The notes below the pieces were generated by a model. The model was not told where the DNA came from. It made no database searches and saw only the letters and a list, made by a program, of their open reading frames with translations. A DNA stretch of 64,000 nt from Amycolatopsis decaplanina DSM 44594 (GTDB taxonomy: Bacteria > Actinomycetota > Actinomycetes > Mycobacteriales > Pseudonocardiaceae), in contig NZ_AOHO01000067.1 of NCBI RefSeq assembly GCF_000342005.1, positions 1 to 64,000 of the forward strand, read 5' to 3'. Position 1 is the stretch's first letter. Each line of letters begins with the position of its first letter. Position numbers and translations under genes: made by a program. Of the stretch, positions 52,925 to 61,020 are shown piece by piece.

Positions 52925-53569
52925 GTGCGCGTCGTGATCGCGGAGGATTCGGCCATCCTCCGGGCGGGGCTCGTCGAACTGCTGAACCTTCGGGGGCACG
53001 AGGTCGTCGCGGCCGTCGCCGACGGCGACAGCCTGTGCGCGGCGGTTCGCGAACACCGGCCGGACGTGTCCATTGTGGACATCCGGATGCCGCCGACGCA
53101 CACGGACGAAGGGCTGCGCGCGTCGATCGCACTGCGCGCGGAACTGCCCGGGTGCGCGATTCTGCTGTTCTCGCAGTACGTCGAGACGCAGTACGCGACG
53201 GAGCTCCTTGCCGACCGCGCGGGTGGTGTCGGGTACCTGCTGAAAGACCGCGTGGCGGAGGTGTCGGACTTCCTCGACGCGCTCCGCCGGGTGGCCGACG
53301 GCGAGACCGTGCTCGACCCGGAAGTGGTCAGCCAGCTGTTCACCGCCACCCGGAAGACGGACGCGCTCGCGGGACTGACGCCGCGAGAGCGCGAGGTGCT
53401 GGGCCTGATGGCCGAGGGCCGGTCGAACTCGGCCATCGCGGCGAGGCTGTTCCTTTCGGCGGGCTCGGTGGAGAAGTACGTGTCGAGCATCTTCGGGAAG
53501 CTGGCGCTCCCTCAGTCCGAGGGGGACAACCGGCGGGTTCTCGCCGTGCTGCGGTACCTGGAGTCCTAG
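52925..53569 (+). CDS. Response regulator, NarL/LuxR family
   Basis: A 214-residue regulator: receiver domain RVVIAEDSAILRAGLVELL with acidic pocket and phosphoacceptor D52 in VSIVDIRMPPT, lysine in GYLLKDRV, then a LuxR-type HTH, LAGLTPREREVLGLMAEGRSNSAIAARLFLSAGSVEKYVSSIFGKLAL. The P-P-T-H-T-D-E-G loop after the aspartate is the variant typical of this subfamily. It starts with GTG after AGGGGG. It pairs with the kinase upstream. Confidence 0.93.
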   Translation: MRVVIAEDSAILRAGLVELLNLRGHEVVAAVADGDSLCAAVREHRPDVSIVDIRMPPTHTDEGLRASIALRAELPGCAILLFSQYVETQYATELLADRAGGVGYLLKDRVAEVSDFLDALRRVADGETVLDPEVVSQLFTATRKTDALAGLTPREREVLGLMAEGRSNSAIAARLFLSAGSVEKYVSSIFGKLALPQSEGDNRRVLAVLRYLES

Positions 53570-53580
53570 ACCTTCACGGA

Positions 53581-54102
53581 CTACCGCGGCTCCACCGGGA
53601 CCCCGTCCACCTCCGGCAGGCAAAGCTGCACCCACGCGACATCCCGCCAGGCCCCGTGCTTGTACCCGATCCGCCGGTATGTCCCCACCGGCTCGAATCC
53701 CAAAGCGCGATGCAGTCCGGCGCTCGCGTCGTTCGGCAGCACCATCCCCGCGCAGAAGTTCCTGAAGCCGCGCGACGCCAGCCTGTCCAGCAGCGCCTCA
53801 TAGAGCGCGCGCCCGCCACCGGTCCTCCGGCGGCCGAGTACGAGATAAATACTGACCTCGCAAGACCAGCGATAGGAAGGCCGGCCGCTGAAGGGACCTC
53901 CGTAGGCGTAGCCGGCGACACGACCTTCATCGTCTTCGAGCACGAGCCACGCGTGCGACCGCTGCGCCTTGGCGATGCGCTCGGCCATCTCGTCCGGTTC
54001 GGGCGGCTCGGTTTCGAACGAGACCACCGTGTCGGTGACATACGGCGCGTAGATCTCCGCGCACGCCGTCGCGTCGGCTTCCGTCGCTTCCCTGATCACC
54101 AT
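53581..54102 (-). CDS. GNAT acetyltransferase, phosphinothricin N-acetyltransferase-like
   Basis: A 173-residue GNAT enzyme that resembles PAT/Bar-type acetyltransferases: REATEADATACAEIYAPYVTDTVVSFETEPP, WLVLEDDEGRVAGYAYGGPFSGRPSYRWSCEVSIYL, RRRTGGGRALYEALLDRL (acetyl-CoA loop) and FRNFCAGMVLPNDASAGLHRALGFEPVGTYRRIGYKHGAW. Such proteins may detoxify phosphinothricin or methionine sulfoximine; the natural substrate here is unproven. ATG at 54102 is preferred over the longer frame. It is divergent from an XRE-cupin regulator, probably its controller. Confidence 0.87.
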   Translation of the reverse strand: MVIREATEADATACAEIYAPYVTDTVVSFETEPPEPDEMAERIAKAQRSHAWLVLEDDEGRVAGYAYGGPFSGRPSYRWSCEVSIYLVLGRRRTGGGRALYEALLDRLASRGFRNFCAGMVLPNDASAGLHRALGFEPVGTYRRIGYKHGAWRDVAWVQLCLPEVDGVPVEPR

Positions 54103-54109
54103 GGCGACG

Positions 54110-54136
54110 ATAGTAACCGAGGTTGCCACTATAGTG
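54110..54136. promoter_or_regulatory. Candidate operator, GNAT/XRE-cupin divergent space
   Basis: The 40-base divergent space contains CACTATAGTG (54127-54136), a perfect palindrome, and an outer partial repeat ATAGTAACC (54110-54118) with GGTT-GCC-ACTAT (54121-54132). These are probably binding sites for the XRE-cupin regulator and may cover the overlapping promoters. Confidence 0.5.
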
Positions 54137-54142
54137 AGCAGT

Positions 54143-54706
54143 ATGTCCGATCCCTTGTCCGCGTCCCTCGCCGCGACGCTCCAGTCCGCGAGACTCGACC
54201 AGAACCTTTCGGCCAATGCCCTCGCCGAGTCCTCGGGCGTGTCCAGGGCGATGATCGGCAAGATCGAACGGGGCGAGGCGCAGCCGACGGCGGTCCTGCT
54301 CAGCAGGCTTTCCGCCGCGCTCGGGATGACGTTGTCCGAGCTGATCGCCCGCGCCGAACACGGCGACCGGCGGCTGGTGCGCGCCGCCGATCAGCCGACT
54401 TGGACCGACCCTGACACCGGGTACGTGCGCCGCTCGGTCTCGCCTTCGCTCGGCGGACCGCTGGAGCTGGTCGAGGTCGTGCTGCCCGCGGGCGCCGAGG
54501 TCGCCTTCCCCGCCCACACCTACGCCCTGACCCATCACCAGATCTGGGTACTCGACGGGCATCTGCGCTTCCGCGAGGGCGACGTCGACCACGAACTCGA
54601 CGCGGGCGACTGCCTGCAGCTCGGCACTCCGCGACCATGCGCCTACGTCAACCCGACCGAGGAGCCGGTCCGATATCTGGTCGCCCTCGCCCGGCGGCAC
54701 GCCTGA
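54143..54706 (+). CDS. XRE-family regulator with cupin sensor domain
   Basis: A 187-residue regulator: N-terminal helix-turn-helix of the XRE type (LQSARLDQNLSANALAESSGVSRAMIGKIERGEAQPTAVLLSRLSAALGMTLSELIA) and a C-terminal cupin domain (VEVVLPAGAEVAFPAHTYALTHHQIWVLDGHLRFREGDVDHELDAGDCLQLGTPRPCAYVNPTEEPVRYLVAL). This layout is common in regulators of small-molecule resistance or catabolism. ATG at 54143 is used since the earlier one lies inside the divergent gene. Its likely target is the acetyltransferase. Confidence 0.9.
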   Translation: MSDPLSASLAATLQSARLDQNLSANALAESSGVSRAMIGKIERGEAQPTAVLLSRLSAALGMTLSELIARAEHGDRRLVRAADQPTWTDPDTGYVRRSVSPSLGGPLELVEVVLPAGAEVAFPAHTYALTHHQIWVLDGHLRFREGDVDHELDAGDCLQLGTPRPCAYVNPTEEPVRYLVALARRHA

Positions 54707-54775
54707 TACCCGGGTGATGCACTCCCGGGTCCTCAACCGCGTCTGGCACTACGTCGCGCGCTTCGGGGCACTACC

Positions 54776-55195
54776 GTGACGAGCATGTACTCCACGGAGA
54801 TCGAGGTGCGCACCGGCAGCGTGGCCGTGGTGCACGACCTGACCAAGGACGCCGAAGCCTTCCTGCGCGACGCGGACGCCGAAGACGGGATCCTGCACGT
54901 CTTCGTCCCGCACGCGACGTCCGGGCTGGCGATCCTCGAGACCGGCGCCGGCAGCGACGAGGACCTGCTCACGGCGCTCGACGACCTGCTCCCCCGCGAC
55001 GGGCGCTGGCGGCACCAGCACGGCAGTCCCGGTCACGGCCGTGACCACGTCCTGCCCGCGCTGCTGCCGCCGTTCGCGACGATCCCGGTGCTCGGCGGGG
55101 TGATGACGCTGGGCACCTGGCAGTCGGTCTGCCTAGTGGACACCAACCTGGACAACCCGGTCCGGCGTGTCCGCTTCAGTCTTCTGGAGGGCTGA
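54776..55195 (+). CDS. YjbQ/UPF0047 family protein
   Basis: A protein of about 139 residues (136 if the ATG at 54785 is used). The family is a small beta-rich enzyme fold, sometimes annotated as secondary thiamine-phosphate synthase on the basis of weak activity. Blocks: GILHVFVPHATSGLAILETGAGSDEDLLTALDDLLPRD, HGSPGHGRDHVLPALLPPFATIPVLGG, and GTWQSVCLVDTNLDNPVRRVRFSLL. Histidines and acidic residues of the conserved site are all kept. Its final 63 bases are shared antisense with the convergent membrane protein gene. Confidence 0.88.
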   Translation: MTSMYSTEIEVRTGSVAVVHDLTKDAEAFLRDADAEDGILHVFVPHATSGLAILETGAGSDEDLLTALDDLLPRDGRWRHQHGSPGHGRDHVLPALLPPFATIPVLGGVMTLGTWQSVCLVDTNLDNPVRRVRFSLLEG

Positions 55196-56137
55196 CCGGG
55201 CCGGCCACAGCGCGAGCACCAGCCCCGCCACGAGCAATCCGGCGAGCACCCACACCCCGGTCGTGACATCAGGCGCACCGGGCACGCCCTGCAGCAGGCT
55301 CCGGAGTCCTTCCGCGGAGAACCGGAACGGCGTCCAGGACCACAGCACCGCGCGGTAGGCGGGGTTCAGCAACTCGGGCACCTGACCCGCGACGGCGGGC
55401 GCGACCAGGTACAGCGGGCCGAGGATCGCCATCGCCCGCACGCCGAGCAACCGCAGCAGTCCGGTCTGCAGGGCGGCGAACCCGGTCGAGGCCAGGAAAA
55501 GGAAGCCGAGGACGTCCCAGCCGAGCGGGAGCGCGGAGTCCCACAGTTTCAGGAACCCGGTCAGGACAGCGGTGACCAGCGCGCCCGCCGAAACGATCTG
55601 CGTGAAGCGCGCGGCGGCTCCCGCGTCCCGGCCGATCCGTCGTCCGGCCAGTGTCAGCACGGCGCCCGCGGCCAGGCAGCCGACCCACGCCAGCGCACTC
55701 AGCGCGAGCGGTGCGACCCGGCCGGCCGCGCTCGCGGGGTGCAGCGTTTCGACCTTCGGCGTCCCGCCGAGGGCTTGCGCGGCGCCGGTCAGCGCCTGTT
55801 GCGCGATCTGCGTTCCGGACGGGTTCACCGCCCCGGAGACGACGACCGTCGACGGAAGTTCGAGGACGCCGTAGACCTCCTTGTCCTCCAACAGTTTCCG
55901 GCCTTCCTCCGGAGAGGTCACCCGCCACGAGACCTGGTCTCCACCATGCGACGCGATCCCCTTGGCGGCCACCTGGAGCGGCCCCGGGGGCGCGGCCACG
56001 GCGATGGGGAGACCCTCGGGCGCGACGGTGGCCTGGGCACCGAAGGTGAGAAAGCCGAGTACGACGGCGACCAGCGCACCGGCAACCGCGGCGACCAAGG
56101 TGAAGGCCCCGGCGGGGCGACGGCTCGGGGTCGGCAT
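55133..56137 (-). CDS. Uncharacterised ABC-2/YhgE-like membrane protein
   Basis: A 334-residue protein with an N-terminal helix (GAFTLVAAVAGALVAVVLGFLTFGA), a soluble outer domain of about 120 residues (LPIAVAAPPGPLQVAAKGIASHG, VYGVLELPSTVVVSGAVNPSG) and about five C-terminal helices. This layout, with the phrase GVLELPSTVVVSGAVNPSGTQIAQQAL, is that of YhgE/Pip-like and ABC-2-type permeases; no ATPase is next to it. Two operator-like motifs lie just upstream. Its C-terminal part overlaps the convergent YjbQ gene. The function is unknown. Confidence 0.72.
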   Translation of the reverse strand: MPTPSRRPAGAFTLVAAVAGALVAVVLGFLTFGAQATVAPEGLPIAVAAPPGPLQVAAKGIASHGGDQVSWRVTSPEEGRKLLEDKEVYGVLELPSTVVVSGAVNPSGTQIAQQALTGAAQALGGTPKVETLHPASAAGRVAPLALSALAWVGCLAAGAVLTLAGRRIGRDAGAAARFTQIVSAGALVTAVLTGFLKLWDSALPLGWDVLGFLFLASTGFAALQTGLLRLLGVRAMAILGPLYLVAPAVAGQVPELLNPAYRAVLWSWTPFRFSAEGLRSLLQGVPGAPDVTTGVWVLAGLLVAGLVLALWPARSALQKTEADTPDRVVQVGVH

Positions 56138-56150
56138 GACCGTCCTCCAT

Positions 56151-56223
56151 TTATTCGTCAGACGTTGAATTAGCTGCCAAAGTAGGCCTCGGCCGCAAAG
56201 AAGTCAACAGACGTTGAATAAAC
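56151..56223. promoter_or_regulatory. Paired operator-like motifs in divergent promoter
   Basis: CAGACGTTGAAT occurs twice (56159-56170 and 56208-56219) in the 106-base divergent space. In the second copy TCAAC-AGAC-GTTGA is a perfect inverted repeat; in the first, TTATTCGTC partly complements the right half. TAAACT (56219-56224) could be a -10 box for the HAD gene. A shared regulator acting on both genes is likely, probably of TetR type by site size. Confidence 0.6.
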
Positions 56224-56243
56224 TCACCGGTACCGTCGACCGC

Positions 56244-56951
56244 GTGACTACTCCGCACCGGCTCGTGCTGTGGGACATCGACCAGACCCTCGTGGACCTG
56301 CGCGGCGTCGGCGCCGCCTGGTACACGACCGCGCTCGCCGAGGTCGCCGGCGTCGAACTGCGGGCGTTGCCGAATTTCGGCGGCCGCACCGAACGCGCCA
56401 TCAGCGCGGACATCCTGACCTCGCACGGCGTCGAGCCCACCGAGGAGAACGTGCGCAAGCTCTGGCTCGCGCTGATCGCGGTCTCCGAAAGCCACGCCCC
56501 GACACTGTCTTCGAACGGCAGGGCGCTCCCGGGCGCCAAAGACGCGCTGAACGCCTTCGCCGCACACGGCGGCATCGTCCAGACACTGGTCACCGGGAAC
56601 CTGCCGGAGATCTCCGTGCACAAGCTGACCGCGTTCGGCCTGCATGAGCACGTGGACTTCGAGATCGGCGGCTACGGCTCGCTCTCGGCGCACCGCTCCG
56701 ATCTGGTACCCGCCGCCGTCGGCCACGCTTCGGCGAAACATGGCACCGACTTCGCGCCGTCGTCGGTCGTCGTCATCGGCGACACCCCGGACGACGTGCG
56801 GGCCGCGCTCGACAACGGCGCCGTCGCGGTGGCCGTGGCGACAGGTCAGTTCAGCGCGGAGGAACTGGCCGACGCGGGCGCGCACACCGTGCTCGACAAC
56901 CTGTCCGACCTGGCGGCGGTACGTGCGGCCGTGCTCGGGAACGCCAACTAA
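56244..56951 (+). CDS. HAD-family phosphatase
   Basis: A 235-residue haloacid-dehalogenase-type hydrolase. Motif I is LVLWDIDQTLVD (D11, D13), motif II lies in VTGNLPE, and motifs III/IV are ATASEAKHG-type lysine region and VVVIGDTPDDVRAAL. The cap domain between residues about 20 and 90 is helical, as in phosphoglycolate phosphatases. The substrate is not known. GTG at 56244 fits the family N-terminus and may be translated from a very short leader; a TTG at 56214 lies in the operator region. Confidence 0.87.
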   Translation: MTTPHRLVLWDIDQTLVDLRGVGAAWYTTALAEVAGVELRALPNFGGRTERAISADILTSHGVEPTEENVRKLWLALIAVSESHAPTLSSNGRALPGAKDALNAFAAHGGIVQTLVTGNLPEISVHKLTAFGLHEHVDFEIGGYGSLSAHRSDLVPAAVGHASAKHGTDFAPSSVVVIGDTPDDVRAALDNGAVAVAVATGQFSAEELADAGAHTVLDNLSDLAAVRAAVLGNAN

Positions 56952-56960
56952 GCTCGCTTC

Positions 56961-57926
56961 ATGGCATACCCAGGCGGCGGCAACGGCTGGCCGGAGCAGC
57001 AACCGCAGCAGCCCTATCAGCAGCAACCCCCGCCGCCGCAGGGGTACCCGCCCCAGAATCCGCCTCAGTACGCCCAGTACCCGCAGGACCCCCAGCAGCA
57101 GTACCAGGGTTACCAGCAGCAGGGGTTCCAGCAGTTCCCGCAGCAGACGTATCAGGGTTTCGCGCCGGAACCGCCGAAGAAGGGCAACAAGGGGCTGTGG
57201 ATCGGCCTCGGCGCGCTCGTCCTGGTGATCGCCGTCGGCGCCACGCTGTTCTTCGTCCTGCGTGACGGCGAAGACCCGCAGCCACAGGCCGGGCCGCCGC
57301 CTTCCTCCGCGCCGGCTCCGCCACCGTCGTCTTCGGCGGCGAAATCGCCGTCCACGAGCAGCGGAGCCCCGCAGGACAACAAAGTCCCCTCGACGACGCC
57401 CGGCTGGCAGGGGATCCTGTCAGTCAAGGACAAAACCGCCTACGACCTGCCCGCGTCGGGCTGGGAGACCAAGCCGGGCCAGATCGTCGGCTACAACGAG
57501 GGCGAGTTCAAGATGGTCATCCACGAGGCGTCGACGTACAAACTCGGCGCCTGCCCGGATGCCCGCGGCTCGAACCGCGGTGTCGTCGGCTTCGCCACCG
57601 CGGACCAGATCCCGGTCGAGAACGCCGCCAGGGGCGCGGTCCGGCTCTGGATCCAGTCCGCCACCGGCAAGAACGACGTGCCGATGCCCGCCATCACGCA
57701 GGTCCCGATCGCGAACGGCTCGATCCAGGCGGTCAGTTCGACCGGGACGTTCACCCCGGCCGAGACCGAGGAATGCCGGGCGCCGAGCGTGAAGGTGACC
57801 TCGGCGGCGTTCAAATCCGGTGACCGGACCATCTGCTTCGTCATGGCCATCGACCAGGGCACACCCGACGCGCTGCCCGAAGCGGACGCCCAGAAGATCC
57901 TCGCGAGTTTGAGGCCTCGGCAATGA
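56961..57926 (+). CDS. Gln/Pro-rich anchored protein, paralogue 1
   Basis: A 321-residue protein: a cytoplasmic N-terminus of about 70 residues rich in Gln, Pro and Tyr (for example QQYQGYQQQGFQQFPQQ), a single helix GLWIGLGALVLVIAVGATLFFVL, a Ser/Pro-rich linker and an outer domain beginning TPGWQGILSVKDKTAYDLPASGWETKPGQIVG. The outer domain shares a GWQ-x(6-10)-YD(L/V)P-x-x-W pattern and spaced cysteines with the proteins at 57923 and 60957. The function is unknown; low-complexity N-termini of this kind are common in actinobacterial envelope proteins. Confidence 0.82.
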   Translation: MAYPGGGNGWPEQQPQQPYQQQPPPPQGYPPQNPPQYAQYPQDPQQQYQGYQQQGFQQFPQQTYQGFAPEPPKKGNKGLWIGLGALVLVIAVGATLFFVLRDGEDPQPQAGPPPSSAPAPPPSSSAAKSPSTSSGAPQDNKVPSTTPGWQGILSVKDKTAYDLPASGWETKPGQIVGYNEGEFKMVIHEASTYKLGACPDARGSNRGVVGFATADQIPVENAARGAVRLWIQSATGKNDVPMPAITQVPIANGSIQAVSSTGTFTPAETEECRAPSVKVTSAAFKSGDRTICFVMAIDQGTPDALPEADAQKILASLRPRQ

Positions 57927-58774
57927 CCGGCCCCGGTGGGCGGATCGACGAACCCCGGCCGTGGTTCGTCGATCCGCTCACCGGGCAGCCGCTGGAGACC
58001 GAAGCCGAACAGACGAGGCCGCTCCCGGTCATCCGGGACACCGTCCCGCCGCGCCGCCGCTTCCGCCTCAGGCCGGCGCTGGGCCTCCTCGGGCTGGCCG
58101 TCGTCCTCGCTGTCGGCACGACGGCCACCTACCAGGCCAAGACCGCGACCCCACCGCCGTCCGCCCAGGACCTCGTCCTGCCCGACCCGGTGCCCGCCAC
58201 CCAGATCGAGCCCGTGATCGAGGGCTGGCAACCGGTGCTGTCCGACGATCACCCACTCGTCTACGACGTCCCGCCGGACTGGAAGCTCGAAGAGCCCGAC
58301 GCCGCCATCGGCTACGAGACCCCGGCCGGGGATCTCGTCACCCTGCAGGGCGTCGCACGGTACCGCCGTGCCTTCTGTCCAGGCTCCGATCTCTCGGCGC
58401 GCGCGATAGCGGGATTCACCACCATCGACGAGGGCGAGGTCGGCGGTCTCGCCCAGGCGGCGGAGGAAACGACGCTGCGATGGGCCGAAGCCGCGTACGG
58501 ACGATCGCCGAAGGCGGAGATCGGCGAAGCCGGGCCGGTGCCGGTCCTGGACGGCGGTACGACCGCCACCGCCGTGACCACCACCGTCGTCCCCGCCCCC
58601 GGCGGACCGTGCCCTGCCCCGTCGGTCGCGATCACCGCGATCGCCCTTCCGCTGCGCGCACTGCCGGGATCAGGTCGCTACCACGTCCTTCTGGTGCTGG
58701 CGGACCAGGGGATCCCCGGCGCGATAGCCAGGGGTGTCGTCCTCAAGATGGGTGAGAGCATCCGTCGCGAGTAG
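57923..58774 (+). CDS. Anchored protein, paralogue 2
   Basis: A 283-residue protein that begins 4 bases inside the end of paralogue 1 (ATGA), so the two are translated together. It has a short cytoplasmic part, one helix (ALGLLGLAVVLAVGTTATY) and the outer domain EGWQPVLSDDHPLVYDVPPDWKLEEPDAAIGYETPAGD, then cysteines in RRAFCPGSDLSARAIAGF and GGPCPAPSVAIT. It is clearly a diverged copy of the same outer domain. No catalytic residues are evident. Confidence 0.82.
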   Translation: MTGPGGRIDEPRPWFVDPLTGQPLETEAEQTRPLPVIRDTVPPRRRFRLRPALGLLGLAVVLAVGTTATYQAKTATPPPSAQDLVLPDPVPATQIEPVIEGWQPVLSDDHPLVYDVPPDWKLEEPDAAIGYETPAGDLVTLQGVARYRRAFCPGSDLSARAIAGFTTIDEGEVGGLAQAAEETTLRWAEAAYGRSPKAEIGEAGPVPVLDGGTTATAVTTTVVPAPGGPCPAPSVAITAIALPLRALPGSGRYHVLLVLADQGIPGAIARGVVLKMGESIRRE

Positions 58775-58832
58775 CACTCCCCTAAGGGAAATATGGGTCC
58801 CGTGCCGGATGTGTCCGAGCCCCTCCCGCCCC

Positions 58833-58838
58833 TAATTT
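58833..58838 (+). promoter_or_regulatory. Possible leaderless -10 box
   Basis: TAATTT lies 7 bases before ATG 58846, and no ribosome site precedes that ATG. This is the arrangement of leaderless transcripts, common in actinobacteria. The -35 (TGTGTC, 58810-58815) is weak. Confidence 0.4.
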
Positions 58839-58845
58839 GAGTTCC

Positions 58846-61020
58846 ATGCCAAAAGGGGGAAGCGGGACGGCCGCGCCGGGCCGGACGCACAAGATCGCCA
58901 CGGTGCTGAGGCACCGGCTGCCTTTCACCACCCTCGTCACGGGGACCATGCTCGCGCTCGCCTTGGCCACGGGCGCGCTCTGGTCTGCCGCCGAGGATCG
59001 CGCGGTGTACCCGTACATCGCGTATGGGCTGCCGTCGCTCGAATCAGGCCGGTGGTGGACCTTGTTCACCGGACCGCTGTTCGCGGTCGTCCCGCTGTAC
59101 TACCTGCCGATGGTGCTCAGCTTCGCGTTGTTCGCCGGGTTCGCGGAATGGCGCCTCGGCACCCGGCGGGCGATGGCCGTCGCCATCGGCGGCCAGTTCG
59201 TCAGCGTGCTGGTCGCGGTCCAGTTCCTGGCGCTGAGCCGGAACTCCGGCTGGGAATGGGCGGAACGGGTCGCGGGCAGTCTCGACGTCGGGTTCTCCGG
59301 CGGCGCGCTCGCGGCGGTCGCGGTCGCCAGTGCCACCCTGCGCCCGCCGTGGCGCCTGCGGTTGCGCGCCGGGCTGTGCGTCTACGCCGGGATCGCGATC
59401 ATCTTCGTCGGCACGCTCGCCGACCTCGTGCACTTCTTCGCACTCGTCCTCGCCCTGCCGTTCGGGCGGAAGTTCCTCGGTGCCAAGGATTCCTCGCGCG
59501 AACGGAGGCCGAGCCTGCGCGAGTGGCGGTTCTACGTGATGGCCGGTCTGCTGGTGCTGACGGTCGCCGAACTGGTGATGTCCTTCGTACCGGGCAACGG
59601 TCCCTTCGGTTCGTCCGAAGAGCTTTCGCTGTCCACCTGGGAAGTCGTCGTCCTGTGCCTGATCGTGGTGCCGATCATGAACGGCTTGCGCAAGGGCAGT
59701 CAGGCCGCCTGGTGGGGCGCGATGATCCTGACCTCGTTCGTCATCCTGCAGGTGATGGTCTACGGCGGGGTGCTCACGCTGGCGGAGATCTTCGGCGAGG
59801 ACGCCGGCCTGATGGATCCGCCGCTGTTCTTCGTGGACAACCTGCTGTGGACGGTCGAATTCGCGCTGCTGATCTCCTCGCGCGGCGCCTTCCGCGTGCC
59901 GTCGCGGCGCAAGTGCCGCCGTCTCGGCCGGATGGGCAACCCCGCGCTGGCCCGCACGCTGCTCAGCCGTCACGGCGGAAGCACGCTTTCGTGGATGACG
60001 ACCTGGCCGCAGAACTCGTACTTCGTGGCCGCCGACGGCAAGTCCTACCTCGCCTACCGGCGCCACGCCGGTGTCGCCATCGCCCTCGGCGACCCGATCG
60101 CCCCGGACGGCGCCGCCGACCGGACGATCGCCGAGTTCATCACGATGTGCGAGAACACCGGTCTCGTGCCGTGCCTGTTCTCCGCCACCGGCGACACCAC
60201 CGCCAAGACCGAAGAGCTCGGCTGGAAGCAGGTCCAGGTCGCCGAGGACACCCTGATCGAACTGGAAACGCTGGAGTTCCGCGGCAAGCGCTGGCAGGAC
60301 GTGCGGACCGCGCTCAACCGGGCCGAGAAGGACGGCATCGAGTTCCGTCTCGTCCGGCTCGCCGACCAGCCGCGCGCGGTGATCTCGCAGGTACGTGCGA
60401 TCTCCGAGGAGTGGATCAGCGACAAGGGCATGCCGGAGATGGGCTTCACCCTCGGCGGGGTCGACGAGGCGATGGATCCCGAGACCCGCGTGGGTCTCGC
60501 GGTGGACGCCGATGGCGTGGTCCACGGCGTGACGTCGTGGCTGCCGGTGTACACCGGTGCGGGCGCGATCGGCGGCTGGACGCTCGACGTCATGCGCAAA
60601 CGCGCCGACGGGTTCCGCCCGTCGATGGAGTTCCTGATCGCGTCGTCGTGCCTGGCCTTCCGCGAAGAAGGCGCGAAGTTCGTCTCGCTGTCCGGCGCCC
60701 CGCTGGCGAGTTCCGGCGAACCCGCGCACGCCGTCGAACGGGTGCTCGACGCGCTCGGCACGATGATGGAGCCGTTCTACGGCTTCCGTTCGCTGCACGC
60801 GTTCAAGGCGAAGTTCCAGCCGCGCCACGTGCCGCTGTACCTCGCGTTCCGCGACGAAGCGGACTTGCCCCGGATCGGGATCGCGCTCGGCAGGGCCTAC
60901 CTGCCCAACACCGGGTTGCTGCGGCTGGCGAAGCTCGCGCGCTCCGGCAAGAAGCCTCAGCGCAGTGTCGAAGGCGGCGGCGTGATGGTCTTGCGGTCGG
61001 CCTCCGGGACACCCCGGTAG
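58846..61020 (+). CDS. Rhomboid-like membrane domain fused to DUF2156 (MprF-type) domain
   Basis: A 724-residue membrane protein. Residues about 60-205 look like a rhomboid fold: GLPSLESGRWWTLFTGPLF (as in the HSGxWWRL entry of rhomboids), DVGFSGGALAAVAVA with a G-x-S-G motif (S151), and GTLADLVHFFALVLALPFG with H196, so a serine/histidine dyad is possible. Further helices follow. The C-terminal half is DUF2156, the aminoacyl-phospholipid synthase domain of MprF: SWMTTWPQNSYFVAADGKSYLAYRRHAGVAIALGDPI, RTALNRAEKDGIEFRLV and AKFVSLSGAPLASSG. It probably modifies membrane lipids with an amino acid; the tRNA donor is unknown. Confidence 0.8.
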   Translation: MPKGGSGTAAPGRTHKIATVLRHRLPFTTLVTGTMLALALATGALWSAAEDRAVYPYIAYGLPSLESGRWWTLFTGPLFAVVPLYYLPMVLSFALFAGFAEWRLGTRRAMAVAIGGQFVSVLVAVQFLALSRNSGWEWAERVAGSLDVGFSGGALAAVAVASATLRPPWRLRLRAGLCVYAGIAIIFVGTLADLVHFFALVLALPFGRKFLGAKDSSRERRPSLREWRFYVMAGLLVLTVAELVMSFVPGNGPFGSSEELSLSTWEVVVLCLIVVPIMNGLRKGSQAAWWGAMILTSFVILQVMVYGGVLTLAEIFGEDAGLMDPPLFFVDNLLWTVEFALLISSRGAFRVPSRRKCRRLGRMGNPALARTLLSRHGGSTLSWMTTWPQNSYFVAADGKSYLAYRRHAGVAIALGDPIAPDGAADRTIAEFITMCENTGLVPCLFSATGDTTAKTEELGWKQVQVAEDTLIELETLEFRGKRWQDVRTALNRAEKDGIEFRLVRLADQPRAVISQVRAISEEWISDKGMPEMGFTLGGVDEAMDPETRVGLAVDADGVVHGVTSWLPVYTGAGAIGGWTLDVMRKRADGFRPSMEFLIASSCLAFREEGAKFVSLSGAPLASSGEPAHAVERVLDALGTMMEPFYGFRSLHAFKAKFQPRHVPLYLAFRDEADLPRIGIALGRAYLPNTGLLRLAKLARSGKKPQRSVEGGGVMVLRSASGTPR

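Noticed and set aside
59044..60828. Long minus-strand open frame opposite the DUF2156 gene
   Set aside because: Composition dominated by Arg, Glu and Gln and no domain; the plus-strand gene has clear motifs.
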